Assembly: GCA_030645575.1 (NCBI GenBank)
Contig: JAUSMJ010000059.1
Location: forward strand, 1-64,000
Source: Caulobacter sp.
GTDB taxonomy: Bacteria; Pseudomonadota; Alphaproteobacteria; Caulobacterales; Caulobacteraceae
DNA length: 64,000 nt
Direction: 5' to 3'
Shown here piece after piece: positions 44,024 to 52,687 of the stretch. Made by a program: the position numbers and the translations under genes. The notes below the pieces were generated by a model, which was not told the DNA's origin, searched no databases, and saw only the letters and a program-made list of their open reading frames with translations. Each line of letters starts with the position of its first letter. Position 1 is the first letter of the stretch.

Positions 44024-46438
44024 ATGCTGCCGATCGAGGAAATCCTGCCCCGTCTGGGCGAGGCGCTGGCCGACGCGCCCTGCGCCGTGCTGGTCGCTCC
44101 GCCGGGCGCCGGCAAGACCACGCGCGCGCCGCTGTTCCTCATGGACCAGGCCTGGGCGGCGGGCGGCAAGCTGATCGTGCTCGAGCCGCGCCGGCTGGCC
44201 GCCCGCGCGGCGGCGGCGCGCATGGCCTGGACCCTGGGCGAGCCGGTCGGGGAGACGGTCGGCTTTCGCGTGCGCCTGCAGTCGAAGGTTTCGGCCCGCA
44301 CCCGCGTCGAGGTGGTCACCGAGGGCGTGTTCACCCGCATGATCCAGGACGATCCGGGCCTGGACGGTGTGGCGGCCGTGCTGTTCGACGAGTTCCACGA
44401 GCGCAGCCTCGACGCGGACCTGGGCCTGGCTCTGGCGCGGGACAGCCAGCGGCTGCTGCGCGACGACCTGCGGCTGCTGGTCATGTCGGCGACGCTCGAT
44501 GGCGCGGCCGTGGCCGGCCTGCTGGGCGACGCGCCGGTGATCGAGAGCCAGGGCCGCGCCTTCCCGGTCGAGACCCGCTACCTCGGCCGCGATCCCGCGC
44601 GCCGGATCGAGGAACAGGTCGGCCGGGCCGTCGAGCGGGCGCTGGCGGAGGAGTCGGGCGGCGTGCTCGTGTTCCTGCCGGGGCAGGGCGAGATCCTGCG
44701 CACGCGCGACTGGCTGGCCGAGCGGATGCGCCGTCCCGATGTCGATCTGGCCCCGCTGTACGGCGCGATGGACCCCGGCGAGCAGGACCGCGCCATTGCG
44801 CCTTCGCCGCCGGGGCGGCGCAAGGTGGTGCTGGCCACCTCGATCGCCGAGACCAGCCTGACCATCGAGGGCGTGCGCGTGGTCATCGACGCCGGCCAGG
44901 CCCGCGTGCCGCGCTACGACCCGGCCAGCGGCCTGACCCGGCTGGAGACCGTCCGTGTCTCCCGCGCCGCCGCCGACCAGCGCCGCGGCCGCGCGGGCCG
45001 GATGGAGCCCGGGGTCTGCTACCGCCTGTGGGACGAGGCCGAGACGCGGGCGCTGGTCCCGTTCGCCCGGCCGGAGATCCTGGAGACCGACCTGTCGGGC
45101 CTGGCGCTCGATCTGGCGCGGTGGGGCGCGCGAGACGCCGCGAGCCTGGCCTTCCTCGACCCGCCGCCGGCCGCCGCCTTCGCCGAGGCGCGGGCGCTGC
45201 TTGAGCGGTTGCAGGCGCTGGACGGGCAGGGCGCCCTGACGCCGCATGGCGAGGCGCTGGCCCGGCTGCCGCTGCCGCCCCGGCTGGCGCACATGGTCGT
45301 GCGCGGCGCGGCCGGCGGTCAGGCGCTGCTGGCGGCGAAGATCGCGGCCCTGCTGACCGAGCGCGGGCTTGGCGGTCGCGACACGCATCTGGGCCATCGG
45401 CTGGAAGCCTTCGACCGCGATCGCGGCCCCCGCGCCCGCGATGCCCGCCAGCTGGCCGAACGCTGGGCCCGTGCCGCCGGAACGCCGCCGAAGCAGCCGC
45501 CGCTGGGCGAGGCCCTGCTGCTGGCCGAAGCCTTCCCGGAGCGCGTCGCCAAGGCGCGCGGCTCCTCCGGCGAGTTCCAGCTGGCGACGGGCCGTGGCGC
45601 CCATGTCGAGCCGACCGACGTGCTGGCCCGCGAAAAATGGATCGCCGTCGGCGAACTGGGCGGCGGCGCGGCGCGCGACCGCATCCTGCTGGCCGCGCCG
45701 CTCGACGAGGCGGCCTTGCGCGCGGCCTTCGACGGCCGGCTGGTCGCCGAAGACCGGCTGGAGGTCGAGGCCGACGGCAAGGTGCGCGGCCGCCGGCTGC
45801 TGCGGCTGGACCGGCTGACGGTCGAGGACCGGCGCATCGACAGGCCCGACCCGGCGATGATCGCGGCGGCCTTGCTGGGACAGGCGCGGCGTCAGGGCCT
45901 GGACGTGCTTCCCATGGACGCCGCCCATTCCCTGCGCGCGCGCCTCGCCTTCCTCGGACAGCCTCTGTCGGACGAGACGCTGACCGCCCGGCTGGAAGAC
46001 TGGCTGGCCCCGCTGCTCAAGGGCCGCACCAGCCTGGCTCAACTGACGGCCGGCCAGATCGCCGACGCCATCCGCGCGCTCGTCCCCTGGGACGTCCAGC
46101 GCCGTCTGGACGCGGAAACGCCGCTCCGCTTCACCGCCCCCACCGGCAACAGCTTCGCCATCGACTACGCCGCCGACGGCGGTCCGAGGGTCGAGGTGCG
46201 GGTGGGGGAGCTCTACGGCCTGGCCGTCCACCCGACCGTCGCCGGCGTCCCCCTGACTTTCAGCCTGCTGTCGCCGGGCCACAAGCCGATCCAGACGACG
46301 AAGGACATCCCCGGCTTCTGGAAGGGCTCCTGGTCGGACGTCCGCAAGGACATGCGCGGCCGCTATCCCAAACACGTCTGGCCGGAAGACCCCGCCGCGG
46401 CGGCGCCTGTGACGCGGGCCAAGCCGCGCGGAACCTGA
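44024..46438 (+). CDS. hrpB: ATP-dependent helicase HrpB
   Basis: An 804-residue DExH-box helicase. Walker A is VAPPGAGKTTRAPL (about 24-37), the DExH box is FDEFHERSLD (about 122-131, DEFH as usual in HrpB), motif III is VMSATLD, and motif VI is QRRGRAGRMEPGVCYRLW (about 318-335). After the helicase core come HA2 and the HrpB C-terminal domain (WVPWDVQRRLD-like VPWDVQRRLDAETPLRFTAP, then KHVWPEDP). It is implicated in RNA metabolism, but its substrate in most bacteria is not established. It stands alone, divergent from the permease. Confidence 0.94.
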   Translation: MLPIEEILPRLGEALADAPCAVLVAPPGAGKTTRAPLFLMDQAWAAGGKLIVLEPRRLAARAAAARMAWTLGEPVGETVGFRVRLQSKVSARTRVEVVTEGVFTRMIQDDPGLDGVAAVLFDEFHERSLDADLGLALARDSQRLLRDDLRLLVMSATLDGAAVAGLLGDAPVIESQGRAFPVETRYLGRDPARRIEEQVGRAVERALAEESGGVLVFLPGQGEILRTRDWLAERMRRPDVDLAPLYGAMDPGEQDRAIAPSPPGRRKVVLATSIAETSLTIEGVRVVIDAGQARVPRYDPASGLTRLETVRVSRAAADQRRGRAGRMEPGVCYRLWDEAETRALVPFARPEILETDLSGLALDLARWGARDAASLAFLDPPPAAAFAEARALLERLQALDGQGALTPHGEALARLPLPPRLAHMVVRGAAGGQALLAAKIAALLTERGLGGRDTHLGHRLEAFDRDRGPRARDARQLAERWARAAGTPPKQPPLGEALLLAEAFPERVAKARGSSGEFQLATGRGAHVEPTDVLAREKWIAVGELGGGAARDRILLAAPLDEAALRAAFDGRLVAEDRLEVEADGKVRGRRLLRLDRLTVEDRRIDRPDPAMIAAALLGQARRQGLDVLPMDAAHSLRARLAFLGQPLSDETLTARLEDWLAPLLKGRTSLAQLTAGQIADAIRALVPWDVQRRLDAETPLRFTAPTGNSFAIDYAADGGPRVEVRVGELYGLAVHPTVAGVPLTFSLLSPGHKPIQTTKDIPGFWKGSWSDVRKDMRGRYPKHVWPEDPAAAAPVTRAKPRGT

Positions 46439-46486
46439 ACCGGTGGCGACCCGCGCCTTCGCGGCGGTCCGGCCGCGCGCCACAGC

Positions 46487-47218
46487 CTAGTCATCGCCGC
46501 CTTCCCCTTCACGCTCACCGTCTTCGCCTTCACCCTCGTCGGCGCCGCGATGGCAGCGGACGCAGTCGGTGATGTTTACGATCCCCTCCCGCCGGTGCCG
46601 CGCGGTGATGGCGTCGGGCCGGTGCTCGTGGCAGCCGAAGCAGGTGTAGCGGCGCGTGTCGTTGCCCAGGTGACAGGTCGCGCAGGGCGCGTTGTGGTCC
46701 CCTGTCAGGTCGAAGAAGCGGCCATGGTCGAAGGTCGCGGGTTTCCAGGTCTTGGTCTGGTGACAGGCGCCGCAATTCGGCGTGGGTGTCGGGTGGAGAG
46801 TGTCCTTCGGCGCGGTGTGACAGGATGCGCACCGCGCCTGAACCTCCGGCTTCAGCATGGTGTGCACAAATCTGGGAGACCCGGGACGGGACAGCCCGGG
46901 AACCCTGTGGTCGTCATGGCAGGCCATGCAGTTCTGGTTCGCCAGATCCCGATGGAAGGGGCGCCTGGCGCCTGGCGTTCCGATGGGCGCGCCGGCGACC
47001 GTGCGTACACCGATGGATGACAGGCTGTGGCAGGCGACGCATCGCTCGACCGCCGCGCCGCGGAACGGTGCGTGACAGGCGAAGCAGTCGCGAGTCAGGG
47101 CCGCGTGGGCCGGGATCAGCGGGCCGGGCGCAATCATCCGGTGCGGGTAGGCGAATGCCAGGACCGCGACGACCGCCAGACAGACCGCGATGAGGCCGAG
47201 GCTCCAGGGGCGGTTCAT
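46487..47218 (-). CDS. Octahaem c-type cytochrome
   Basis: A 243-residue protein with eight CxxCH haem-binding motifs (CFACH, CVACH, CMACH, CASCH, CGACH, CATCH, CFGCH, CVRCH) after a single N-terminal hydrophobic segment (LGLIAVCLAVVAVLAFAYPH) that is an anchor or signal. Spacing is of the cytochrome c3/c7-like type, with many extra histidines for bis-His ligation. The C-terminus is a Glu/Gly/Asp-rich tail. The start overlaps the stop of the upstream membrane protein by 4 nt (ATGA), so the two should be made together. It would carry electrons in the periplasm; donor and acceptor are unknown. A multihaem protein is uncommon in the aerobic relatives of this organism. Confidence 0.9.
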   Translation of the reverse strand: MNRPWSLGLIAVCLAVVAVLAFAYPHRMIAPGPLIPAHAALTRDCFACHAPFRGAAVERCVACHSLSSIGVRTVAGAPIGTPGARRPFHRDLANQNCMACHDDHRVPGLSRPGSPRFVHTMLKPEVQARCASCHTAPKDTLHPTPTPNCGACHQTKTWKPATFDHGRFFDLTGDHNAPCATCHLGNDTRRYTCFGCHEHRPDAITARHRREGIVNITDCVRCHRGADEGEGEDGEREGEGGDD

Positions 47219-47835
47219 TTCCAGCCCCAGAACAGCAGGACGGCGACGATGTGCCCGACGGCGAGGACGACGAAGGCCAGGGCGATCGGGAAATGGACCA
47301 CTCGCCATTGCTTGATGACGTCCAGCGTCAGGCTGTCGCCGTGAAGTCTGTCAGCGATGTCCTGCCGCGACAGCCCCTCCGCCAGCAACTGGCGTCGCCT
47401 GTCTTCATACCGGGCCTTGGCGTTCTTCAGCAGGAACTTGCCCGTCAGGCCGCTGCCGATGTTCAGAACCATCGCGCCGACCGCCAGCCAAGCCAGAACC
47501 GCGTTGAAGTGAACCCCGGCGTGAACAAGGATCAACAGCGACCCGGCCCAGGCCATGCGCTCGTGAAGACGCAGGAGCGTCATCGGCCGTCCGCTGTTGA
47601 TGATCCTGTGTTTGCGCAGGGAGTAGCCGAACGAGCCGGCGATCAGCAGGACGCCCGGAATACCCAGCCAGCGACCGATCCAGACGGCATTCAGCAGATG
47701 CAGAAGGCCGTCGGTCGCCAGGGTCGCCGCAAGGAGCATGAACAGCGCCAGGGCGAAGGGCGTGACCTCGCGGATGAGCAGGGGGCTCTTCAAAACGGTC
47801 AAACCATGGCCCTTGTCGTCGCTCTCACGGAGCAT
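47215..47835 (-). CDS. Membrane protein, possible b-type cytochrome partner of the octahaem cytochrome
   Basis: A 206-residue inner-membrane protein with five or so hydrophobic segments: FALALFMLLAATLATDGLLH, GIPGVLLIAGSFGYSL, MAWAGSLLILVHAGVHF, AVLAWLAVGAMVLNIGSGL and FPIALAFVVLAVGHIVAVLL. Histidines within or at the ends of the helices (RLHERMAW, LVHAGVHF, VVHFPIAL, VGHIVAVL) suit bis-His haem b ligation, so it may be a quinone- or haem-linked membrane anchor. It is not a textbook cytochrome b561 by eye. It is translationally coupled to the downstream octahaem cytochrome. Confidence 0.72.
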   Translation of the reverse strand: MLRESDDKGHGLTVLKSPLLIREVTPFALALFMLLAATLATDGLLHLLNAVWIGRWLGIPGVLLIAGSFGYSLRKHRIINSGRPMTLLRLHERMAWAGSLLILVHAGVHFNAVLAWLAVGAMVLNIGSGLTGKFLLKNAKARYEDRRRQLLAEGLSRQDIADRLHGDSLTLDVIKQWRVVHFPIALAFVVLAVGHIVAVLLFWGWK

Positions 47836-47944
47836 CGACCACTGAAAGTCGGCGCCGGAACGACGTCAACCGCTATTGAGGACGCTTTGTCGCGGGCAGG
47901 CGCTGATCGAGGTCAAACCGGGTCCGCCAGTGGCGAGCGCGGGT

Positions 47945-48733
47945 CTACTCCCCCGCCGCGTAGATCATGATCCCCGTGGCCACCGACAGGTTCAGGCTGT
48001 CGGCCCGGCCGCGCATGGGGATCTTGACGTTGACGTCGCACAGGGCGGCCAGCTCGGGCGTCAGGCCGGCCTGCTCGTTGCCCATCAGGATCAGCGTCGG
48101 GCGCTGGTAGTCGGCCGCGCGGTGGTCGACCGTCGCGGTCAGCAGGGTGCCGACGACCGAGCCGGGCCAGGCCCCGCGCCAGGCGATGAATTCCGCCTCG
48201 GTCGCCCGCGCGATCGGCACGGCGAAGATCGAGCCCATGGTCGCCCGCACGGCCTCCACGGAAAAGGGATCGCAGCATTCGCCGACCAGGATCACCCCGC
48301 CGCAGCCGGCCGCGTCGGCCGTGCGGATGATGGTCCCCAGGTTGCCCGGGTCGCGCACGCGGTGCAGCGCCACCCAGACCCCGGCCGACCGCGGCTCCAG
48401 GCTCTGCAGCGGCGCGAAGCGCTGATCGAACACGGCCAGCACGGACTGCGGATTGTCGCGCCGGGCGACCTTCTCGAGGATCTCGCGATTGACCTCGATG
48501 ACGTCGCCGCCGGCCATGCCGGTCGCGCCGATGGCCTTGACCAGCAGCGGATGGTCGGCGGCGTCCTGTCCGAACATGAGAATCTTCGGCGAAAAGCCCA
48601 GCTCGACCGCCTCGGTGACGATCTTCAGCCCCTCGGCGAGGAACTGGCCGCTTTCCTCGCGAGCCTTGCGCATGTGCAGGGCCCTGACCGCCTTGACGGT
48701 CGGATTGGTGTGGGAGGTGACGACCCGGCTCAT
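47945..48733 (-). CDS. SpoU/TrmH-family RNA 2'-O-methyltransferase
   Basis: A 262-residue SPOUT methyltransferase with an N-terminal substrate-binding domain (NPTVKAVRALHMRKAREESG, SGQFLAEGLKIVTEAVELG) and the catalytic knot: LHRVRDPGNLGTIIRTADAA, LILMGNEQAGLTPELA and VKIPMRGRADSLNLSVATGI. These are the three motifs of the family, which methylates rRNA or tRNA. The closest known type is the RlmB/TsnR-like group; the target nucleotide is not known. I used the ATG giving MSRVVTSHTN; it overlaps the stop of the upstream methyltransferase by 4 nt. Confidence 0.9.
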   Translation of the reverse strand: MSRVVTSHTNPTVKAVRALHMRKAREESGQFLAEGLKIVTEAVELGFSPKILMFGQDAADHPLLVKAIGATGMAGGDVIEVNREILEKVARRDNPQSVLAVFDQRFAPLQSLEPRSAGVWVALHRVRDPGNLGTIIRTADAAGCGGVILVGECCDPFSVEAVRATMGSIFAVPIARATEAEFIAWRGAWPGSVVGTLLTATVDHRAADYQRPTLILMGNEQAGLTPELAALCDVNVKIPMRGRADSLNLSVATGIMIYAAGE

Positions 48734-49620
48734 GCTGACCACCGCGCGAAGAAGCTGAGGCCCACCTGCCGGTCGCCGGCCTCCTCGACCAGCGCCAGCT
48801 CGCCCCAGTCGATGCGGCCGGCGCGGCTGGCCGTCGCCTCGGCCACGAGGCCGGCCATCGAGGCGCCGGAGATGCGCGCGGCATAGGCGTTGAGGATCAG
48901 GAACGAGGCCTCGTCCGACAGCAGGCCGGCGCACAGGCCGATCATCTCCGGCAGGTCCTCGAACAGCCGCCAGACCTCGCCGTCGGGGCCGCGGCCGAAC
49001 TTCGGCGGATCGAGGATGACGCCGTCGTAGCGATTGCTGCGGCGGTCCTCGCGCTGCACGAAGCGGCGCGCGTCTTCGACGATCCAGCGGACATTGTCGA
49101 TGCCGGACAGGGCGGCGTTCTCGCGCGCCCGCTGCACGGACTGCTTGCTGGCGTCCACATGCGTCACCTGCGCCCCGGCCGCCGCGCAGACCAGGCTGGC
49201 GACGCCGGTGTAGCCGAACAGGTTGAGGATCTTCAGCGGCCGGCCGGCGGCGCGCTGGCGGGCGTCGAGCCATTCCCAGTTGGCCGCCTGCTCGGGGAAG
49301 AAGGCCAGATGGCGGAAGTTGGTGAACCGGCCGAGGAATTTCACCTGGCCCCAGGCCAGCTCCCAGCTGTCGACGGGCTTGTCCCGAAAGCGCCAGCGGC
49401 CGGCCTCGTCCTCGTCCGTCGGGTCGAACACCGCGTCGGCGGCGTCCCACCGGGCGGGCGGCAGGCGCGGGCTCCACAGGCACTGCGGCTCGGGCCGGAC
49501 CACGTGATAGGGGCCATAGCGTTCGAGCTTGCGCCCGCCGCCGCTATCGACCAGCGCATAGTCGGCCCAGCCGGTGGTGCGCATCAGGGCGGGTGTTTCG
49601 GCGATGGTCGGGCCGGTCAT
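48730..49620 (-). CDS. Class I SAM-dependent methyltransferase (RlmI-like)
   Basis: A 296-residue methyltransferase of the RlmI/RlmK-like group. The SAM-binding motif is LNLFGYTGVASLVCAAAGA (about 131-149) with HVDASKQSVQRARENAALSG after it, and the catalytic-type motif is VILDPPKFGRGPDGE (about 198-212). Compared with RlmI it lacks the N-terminal PUA domain, so substrate recognition differs. It overlaps the SpoU-family gene by 4 nt, and lies 17 bp after the glycosyltransferase gene. An RNA target is likely from the family; I cannot say which. Confidence 0.85.
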   Translation of the reverse strand: MTGPTIAETPALMRTTGWADYALVDSGGGRKLERYGPYHVVRPEPQCLWSPRLPPARWDAADAVFDPTDEDEAGRWRFRDKPVDSWELAWGQVKFLGRFTNFRHLAFFPEQAANWEWLDARQRAAGRPLKILNLFGYTGVASLVCAAAGAQVTHVDASKQSVQRARENAALSGIDNVRWIVEDARRFVQREDRRSNRYDGVILDPPKFGRGPDGEVWRLFEDLPEMIGLCAGLLSDEASFLILNAYAARISGASMAGLVAEATASRAGRIDWGELALVEEAGDRQVGLSFFARWSA

Positions 49621-49637
49621 CCCCGGCCGATACCGGT

Positions 49638-51065
49638 TCAGGCGCCGGCCTGTCCAGTGCGGCGCGCGTGCGGGGTCTTGTCCCAGTGGAATGGCCGGTC
49701 GAGCAGCTGGACCAGCGCATGGGCCGCCGCCAGCGAATGCAGCGGCCAGTAGAGCGGCAGAAGGACGATGTCGCGCAGCCGCAGCGGCGCCCGGGCCCGA
49801 CGCAGGCCGACGACGCCGGCGACCGTCGCGCAGGCCCAGCCGACCGCCAGCAGCGACCCGTCCGGCAGGCTGAGCAGCGGCGTTCCGCCGTTGACCAGCC
49901 CCAGGACGACGGCGGTCAGCACCCAGGCCGCGAGCGGCCCGTGCAGAAACGCCGAGGTGATGGCCGCGCCCAGGGTGACGGCGAACGCGACCGCCGTTCC
50001 GGTCCTCCAGTGTGGCGGGCTGCGCGACTGCACCCCGAAGGTCTGCATGTAGCCCTTTATCCAGCGGGCGCGCTGCGGCAGCCAGTCGGAGAGCCGATCG
50101 GGCCCGGGTTCGAAGGTCGGCGAGCGCAGTAGTCCCATGGTGAAGCCCTCGGCCGATAGCCGGAAGCCCAGGTCGGCGTCCTCGGTCACGTTCCAGGCGT
50201 CCCATCCGCCGACGGCCCGCAGGATGGCGGTGCGGAAATGATTGCTTGTGCCGCCCAATGGAAAGGGCGCGCCGAGCCGCGAGAGCGCCGGCAGCAGCAC
50301 CTCGAACTGGATGGCGTACTCGAGCGCGAACTGCGCGGGCAGCAGGCGGCGATCGGGCTCGATGCGCAGGGGCGCCTGCAGGCAGGCAAGCCGGGGCGGA
50401 CCGGCGGCGAAGCGGGCGGCGGCCTCGCGCAACTGGCCGGGAGAGGGGCGATCCTCGGCGTCATAGATGGTGACCAACTCGCCCCGGGCGCGCTCCAGAC
50501 CGATGTTGCAGGCGCGCGGCTTGGTGCGGGGCGCCCCTGGCGGAGCCGCCAGCACCTCGATGAAGCCGGGCAGGGGCAGCCCGGCCAGGGCGCGCCAGGT
50601 TTCCGCGTCGTCGCTCTCCAGGACGATCAGGATCTGCAGCCGGTCGCGCGGGTAGTCGAGGCTCTCAAGCGCGGCCACCAGATCGGCGGCGACCTCGGCC
50701 TCACGGTAGAGCGCGACGATCACGGTGTAGGCTGGCAGCTCCCCGTCGGTCAGGGGCGGCGCCGGATCGCCGGTCGTCGGCGCCAGGGCGGCGCCGAGGC
50801 GGCTCAGGGCGACCAGCGAAAACAGGCCGAACAGGAGGTCGTGCAGGAATCGTCCGGTCGTCCAGGGCGCCAGGAGGAATCCGGCGGCCAGGACCATGGC
50901 CAGCATGGCCAGGGCGGCCCACTGGGCGGCCGTCGGCGGCTGGGCCGCGCCCCGGGCGCGATCCTGGTCGGACTCGTCGGCGAGCCGAAGGGCGGGTCGG
51001 TGCAGCCGGGGCCGGCGGGCCGGCGAACCAAACCGTGGCCTCGCGACGACTTCGTCCTGGGCCAT
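49638..51065 (-). CDS. Membrane-bound family 2 glycosyltransferase
   Basis: A 475-residue processive-type GT2 protein (cellulose synthase-like/N-acetylglucosaminyltransferase-like). Two N-terminal helices (about 48-90) precede the GT domain with VIVALYREAEVAADLVAAL, ILIVLESDDAETW, the metal-binding IYDAEDRPSPGQL, TEDADLGFRL and the QxxRW motif LPQRARWIKGYMQTF. Three or four C-terminal helices follow. It probably makes or extends a surface polysaccharide or glycolipid. No further biosynthetic genes surround it, so the product is unknown. Start is the ATG giving MAQDEVVARP; a longer frame runs into the divergent TetR gene. Confidence 0.87.
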   Translation of the reverse strand: MAQDEVVARPRFGSPARRPRLHRPALRLADESDQDRARGAAQPPTAAQWAALAMLAMVLAAGFLLAPWTTGRFLHDLLFGLFSLVALSRLGAALAPTTGDPAPPLTDGELPAYTVIVALYREAEVAADLVAALESLDYPRDRLQILIVLESDDAETWRALAGLPLPGFIEVLAAPPGAPRTKPRACNIGLERARGELVTIYDAEDRPSPGQLREAAARFAAGPPRLACLQAPLRIEPDRRLLPAQFALEYAIQFEVLLPALSRLGAPFPLGGTSNHFRTAILRAVGGWDAWNVTEDADLGFRLSAEGFTMGLLRSPTFEPGPDRLSDWLPQRARWIKGYMQTFGVQSRSPPHWRTGTAVAFAVTLGAAITSAFLHGPLAAWVLTAVVLGLVNGGTPLLSLPDGSLLAVGWACATVAGVVGLRRARAPLRLRDIVLLPLYWPLHSLAAAHALVQLLDRPFHWDKTPHARRTGQAGA

Positions 51066-51237
51066 GGCGCCCTCCGTTCCCGCGTCGGGCGAATCACTCG
51101 CCGCCGCGCGGAGACACGTCAAGGGGGAAAATACAAAACAACAACCCGAAGTCGCGCCGTCGCGGGCGAGGCGCCTTGCGGGCGCTGGGTGATTGCCGTT
51201 TAGTAGCCTTCGGGGAACCCAGGGGAAGGCGAGTCGC

Positions 51238-51873
51238 GTGACGACGACCTTGAAAAAGCCGCAGCGGTCGGCGCGTAAGCCCAAGGGCGACGGGCACATG
51301 CGCCGTGGGGAAATCCTTCAGGCGGCGGAGCGAATCTTTCTGGCCGAGGGCTATCAGGGCGCGACGATCCGCAAGATCGCCGACGAGGTGGGCGTGTCGT
51401 CCACCGCGCTCTACATGCATTTTCGCGACAAGGACGAAATCCTGCTGGAGATCTGCGACAGCGCCATCCAGCTGTTGCTGAAGCAGAACAGCGAGATTTC
51501 CGCCCGGCCGATCGACGCGGTCGCGCGGGTGCGGCTGATGCTCGACGCCTACATCACCTTCGCGCTGGAAAATTCGAACGCCTATCGGCTGGTTTTCTGC
51601 GCCGAGGGCGGCATGGTTTCGGAAGACAAGCAGACGGCGACCGAGGCCCTCGGCGATCTCTGCTACGACAAGTTCGTCGGGGCGGTGCGCGAGATCGGCG
51701 CGTCCGGCCGCCTGCGCACGGGCACCGTGGAAAGCGCTGCCCAGGCCATGTGGGCCGCCTGTCACGGCCTGGTCGCGCTGCTGCTGACCAAGCCCAACTT
51801 CCACTGGGCGCCGACCAGCGAACTGCGCGGCGTGTTGCTGGACGGCCTGTTCTACGGTCTCGTGACGGACTGA
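51238..51873 (+). CDS. TetR family transcriptional regulator
   Basis: A 211-residue TetR-type regulator with the helix-turn-helix at about residues 42-65 (IRKIADEVGVSSTALYMHF) and a TetR_C_33-like ligand-binding domain with HGLVALLLTKPNF. The GTG start (VTTTLKKPQR) is preceded by a purine-rich GGGGAAGGCGA; an ATG-less longer frame begins 45 bp earlier. It lies 4 bp before the cobalamin-type importer genes in the same direction, so it may regulate them, or the divergent glycosyltransferase. Confidence 0.87.
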   Translation: MTTTLKKPQRSARKPKGDGHMRRGEILQAAERIFLAEGYQGATIRKIADEVGVSSTALYMHFRDKDEILLEICDSAIQLLLKQNSEISARPIDAVARVRLMLDAYITFALENSNAYRLVFCAEGGMVSEDKQTATEALGDLCYDKFVGAVREIGASGRLRTGTVESAAQAMWAACHGLVALLLTKPNFHWAPTSELRGVLLDGLFYGLVTD

Positions 51874-51877
51874 TCCG

Positions 51878-52687
51878 ATGGTCAGGGCGCCAGGTCTGAC
51901 CGCCGCCCTGGCGGCGCTGGCGCTCGCCGGTCCGGCTAAGGCCGCGGCGCCCAGGGTGATGTCGCTCGACAGCTGCGCCGACCAGTTCGTGCTGGCCCTC
52001 AGCCCCCGCGACGCCATCGTCGGCCTGTCGGCCCGGGCCGATGATCGCGACAGCTATCTGCGCGCGGCCGCCGCTGGCCTGCCGGTGCGGCGGGCGACGA
52101 CCGAGGCGGTGCTGGCCGTGCGGCCCGACATCGTGGTGCGCTACTGGGGCGGCGACGCGCGGCTGGAGCAGACCCTTGAGAGGCGGGGCGTGCGGGTCGT
52201 CCGGATTGGCGAGGCGACCGACTTCGAGGGCGTGCGAACCAATGTGCGCGCCGTTTCGGCCGCGCTCGGCCGCCCGGCGCGGGGCGAGGCGCTGGTGGCG
52301 CGGATGGACGCGCGGCTGGCCGAGGCGCGCGGCGCCTGGAAGGGCGCGCCGGCCCTCTACCTGACCCCCAGCGGCTTCACCACCGGACCCGGCAGCCTCG
52401 TCGATGCGATGATGCGCGCGGCCGGCATGACCAACCTGGCGACCGGTTCGACCTGGAAGCCGATCCCGCTGGAACGGCTGGTGATGCATCCGCCCAGGGC
52501 CTTCGTGCTCGGCTTCTTCGACGCCTTCGCCGTGGCCATGCAGCGGTGGGGGCCGGGCCGGCACGCGGCGTTGAAGAGGCGGCTGCCTGGGCGGACGGCG
52601 GCGTCGCTGCCCGCGACGATCCTCGGCTGCCCGGCCTGGTTCGCGGCCGATGGCGCACAGGCCCTGGCCCGGGCGCGCCGGCCGTGA
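51878..52687 (+). CDS. Periplasmic binding protein, BtuF-like (cobalamin or siderophore)
   Basis: A 269-residue helical-backbone substrate-binding protein (class III, BtuF/FhuD-type) with a signal peptide (LTAALAALALAGPAKAAA). The fold's first lobe starts VMSLDSCADQFVLALSPRDA, a variant of the family's usual start, with two histidine-less ligands. It would deliver vitamin B12 or an iron chelate to the membrane permease that overlaps it by 4 nt. No lipobox, so it is a free periplasmic protein. Ligand undecided. Confidence 0.8.
   Translation: MVRAPGLTAALAALALAGPAKAAAPRVMSLDSCADQFVLALSPRDAIVGLSARADDRDSYLRAAAAGLPVRRATTEAVLAVRPDIVVRYWGGDARLEQTLERRGVRVVRIGEATDFEGVRTNVRAVSAALGRPARGEALVARMDARLAEARGAWKGAPALYLTPSGFTTGPGSLVDAMMRAAGMTNLATGSTWKPIPLERLVMHPPRAFVLGFFDAFAVAMQRWGPGRHAALKRRLPGRTAASLPATILGCPAWFAADGAQALARARRP

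Noticed and set aside
51066-51237. A cobalamin riboswitch before the BtuF-like genes
   Set aside because: The importer genes start 4 bp after a TetR gene and the 172-bp gap upstream of that shows no B12-box pattern I can recognise, so control by TetR is more likely.
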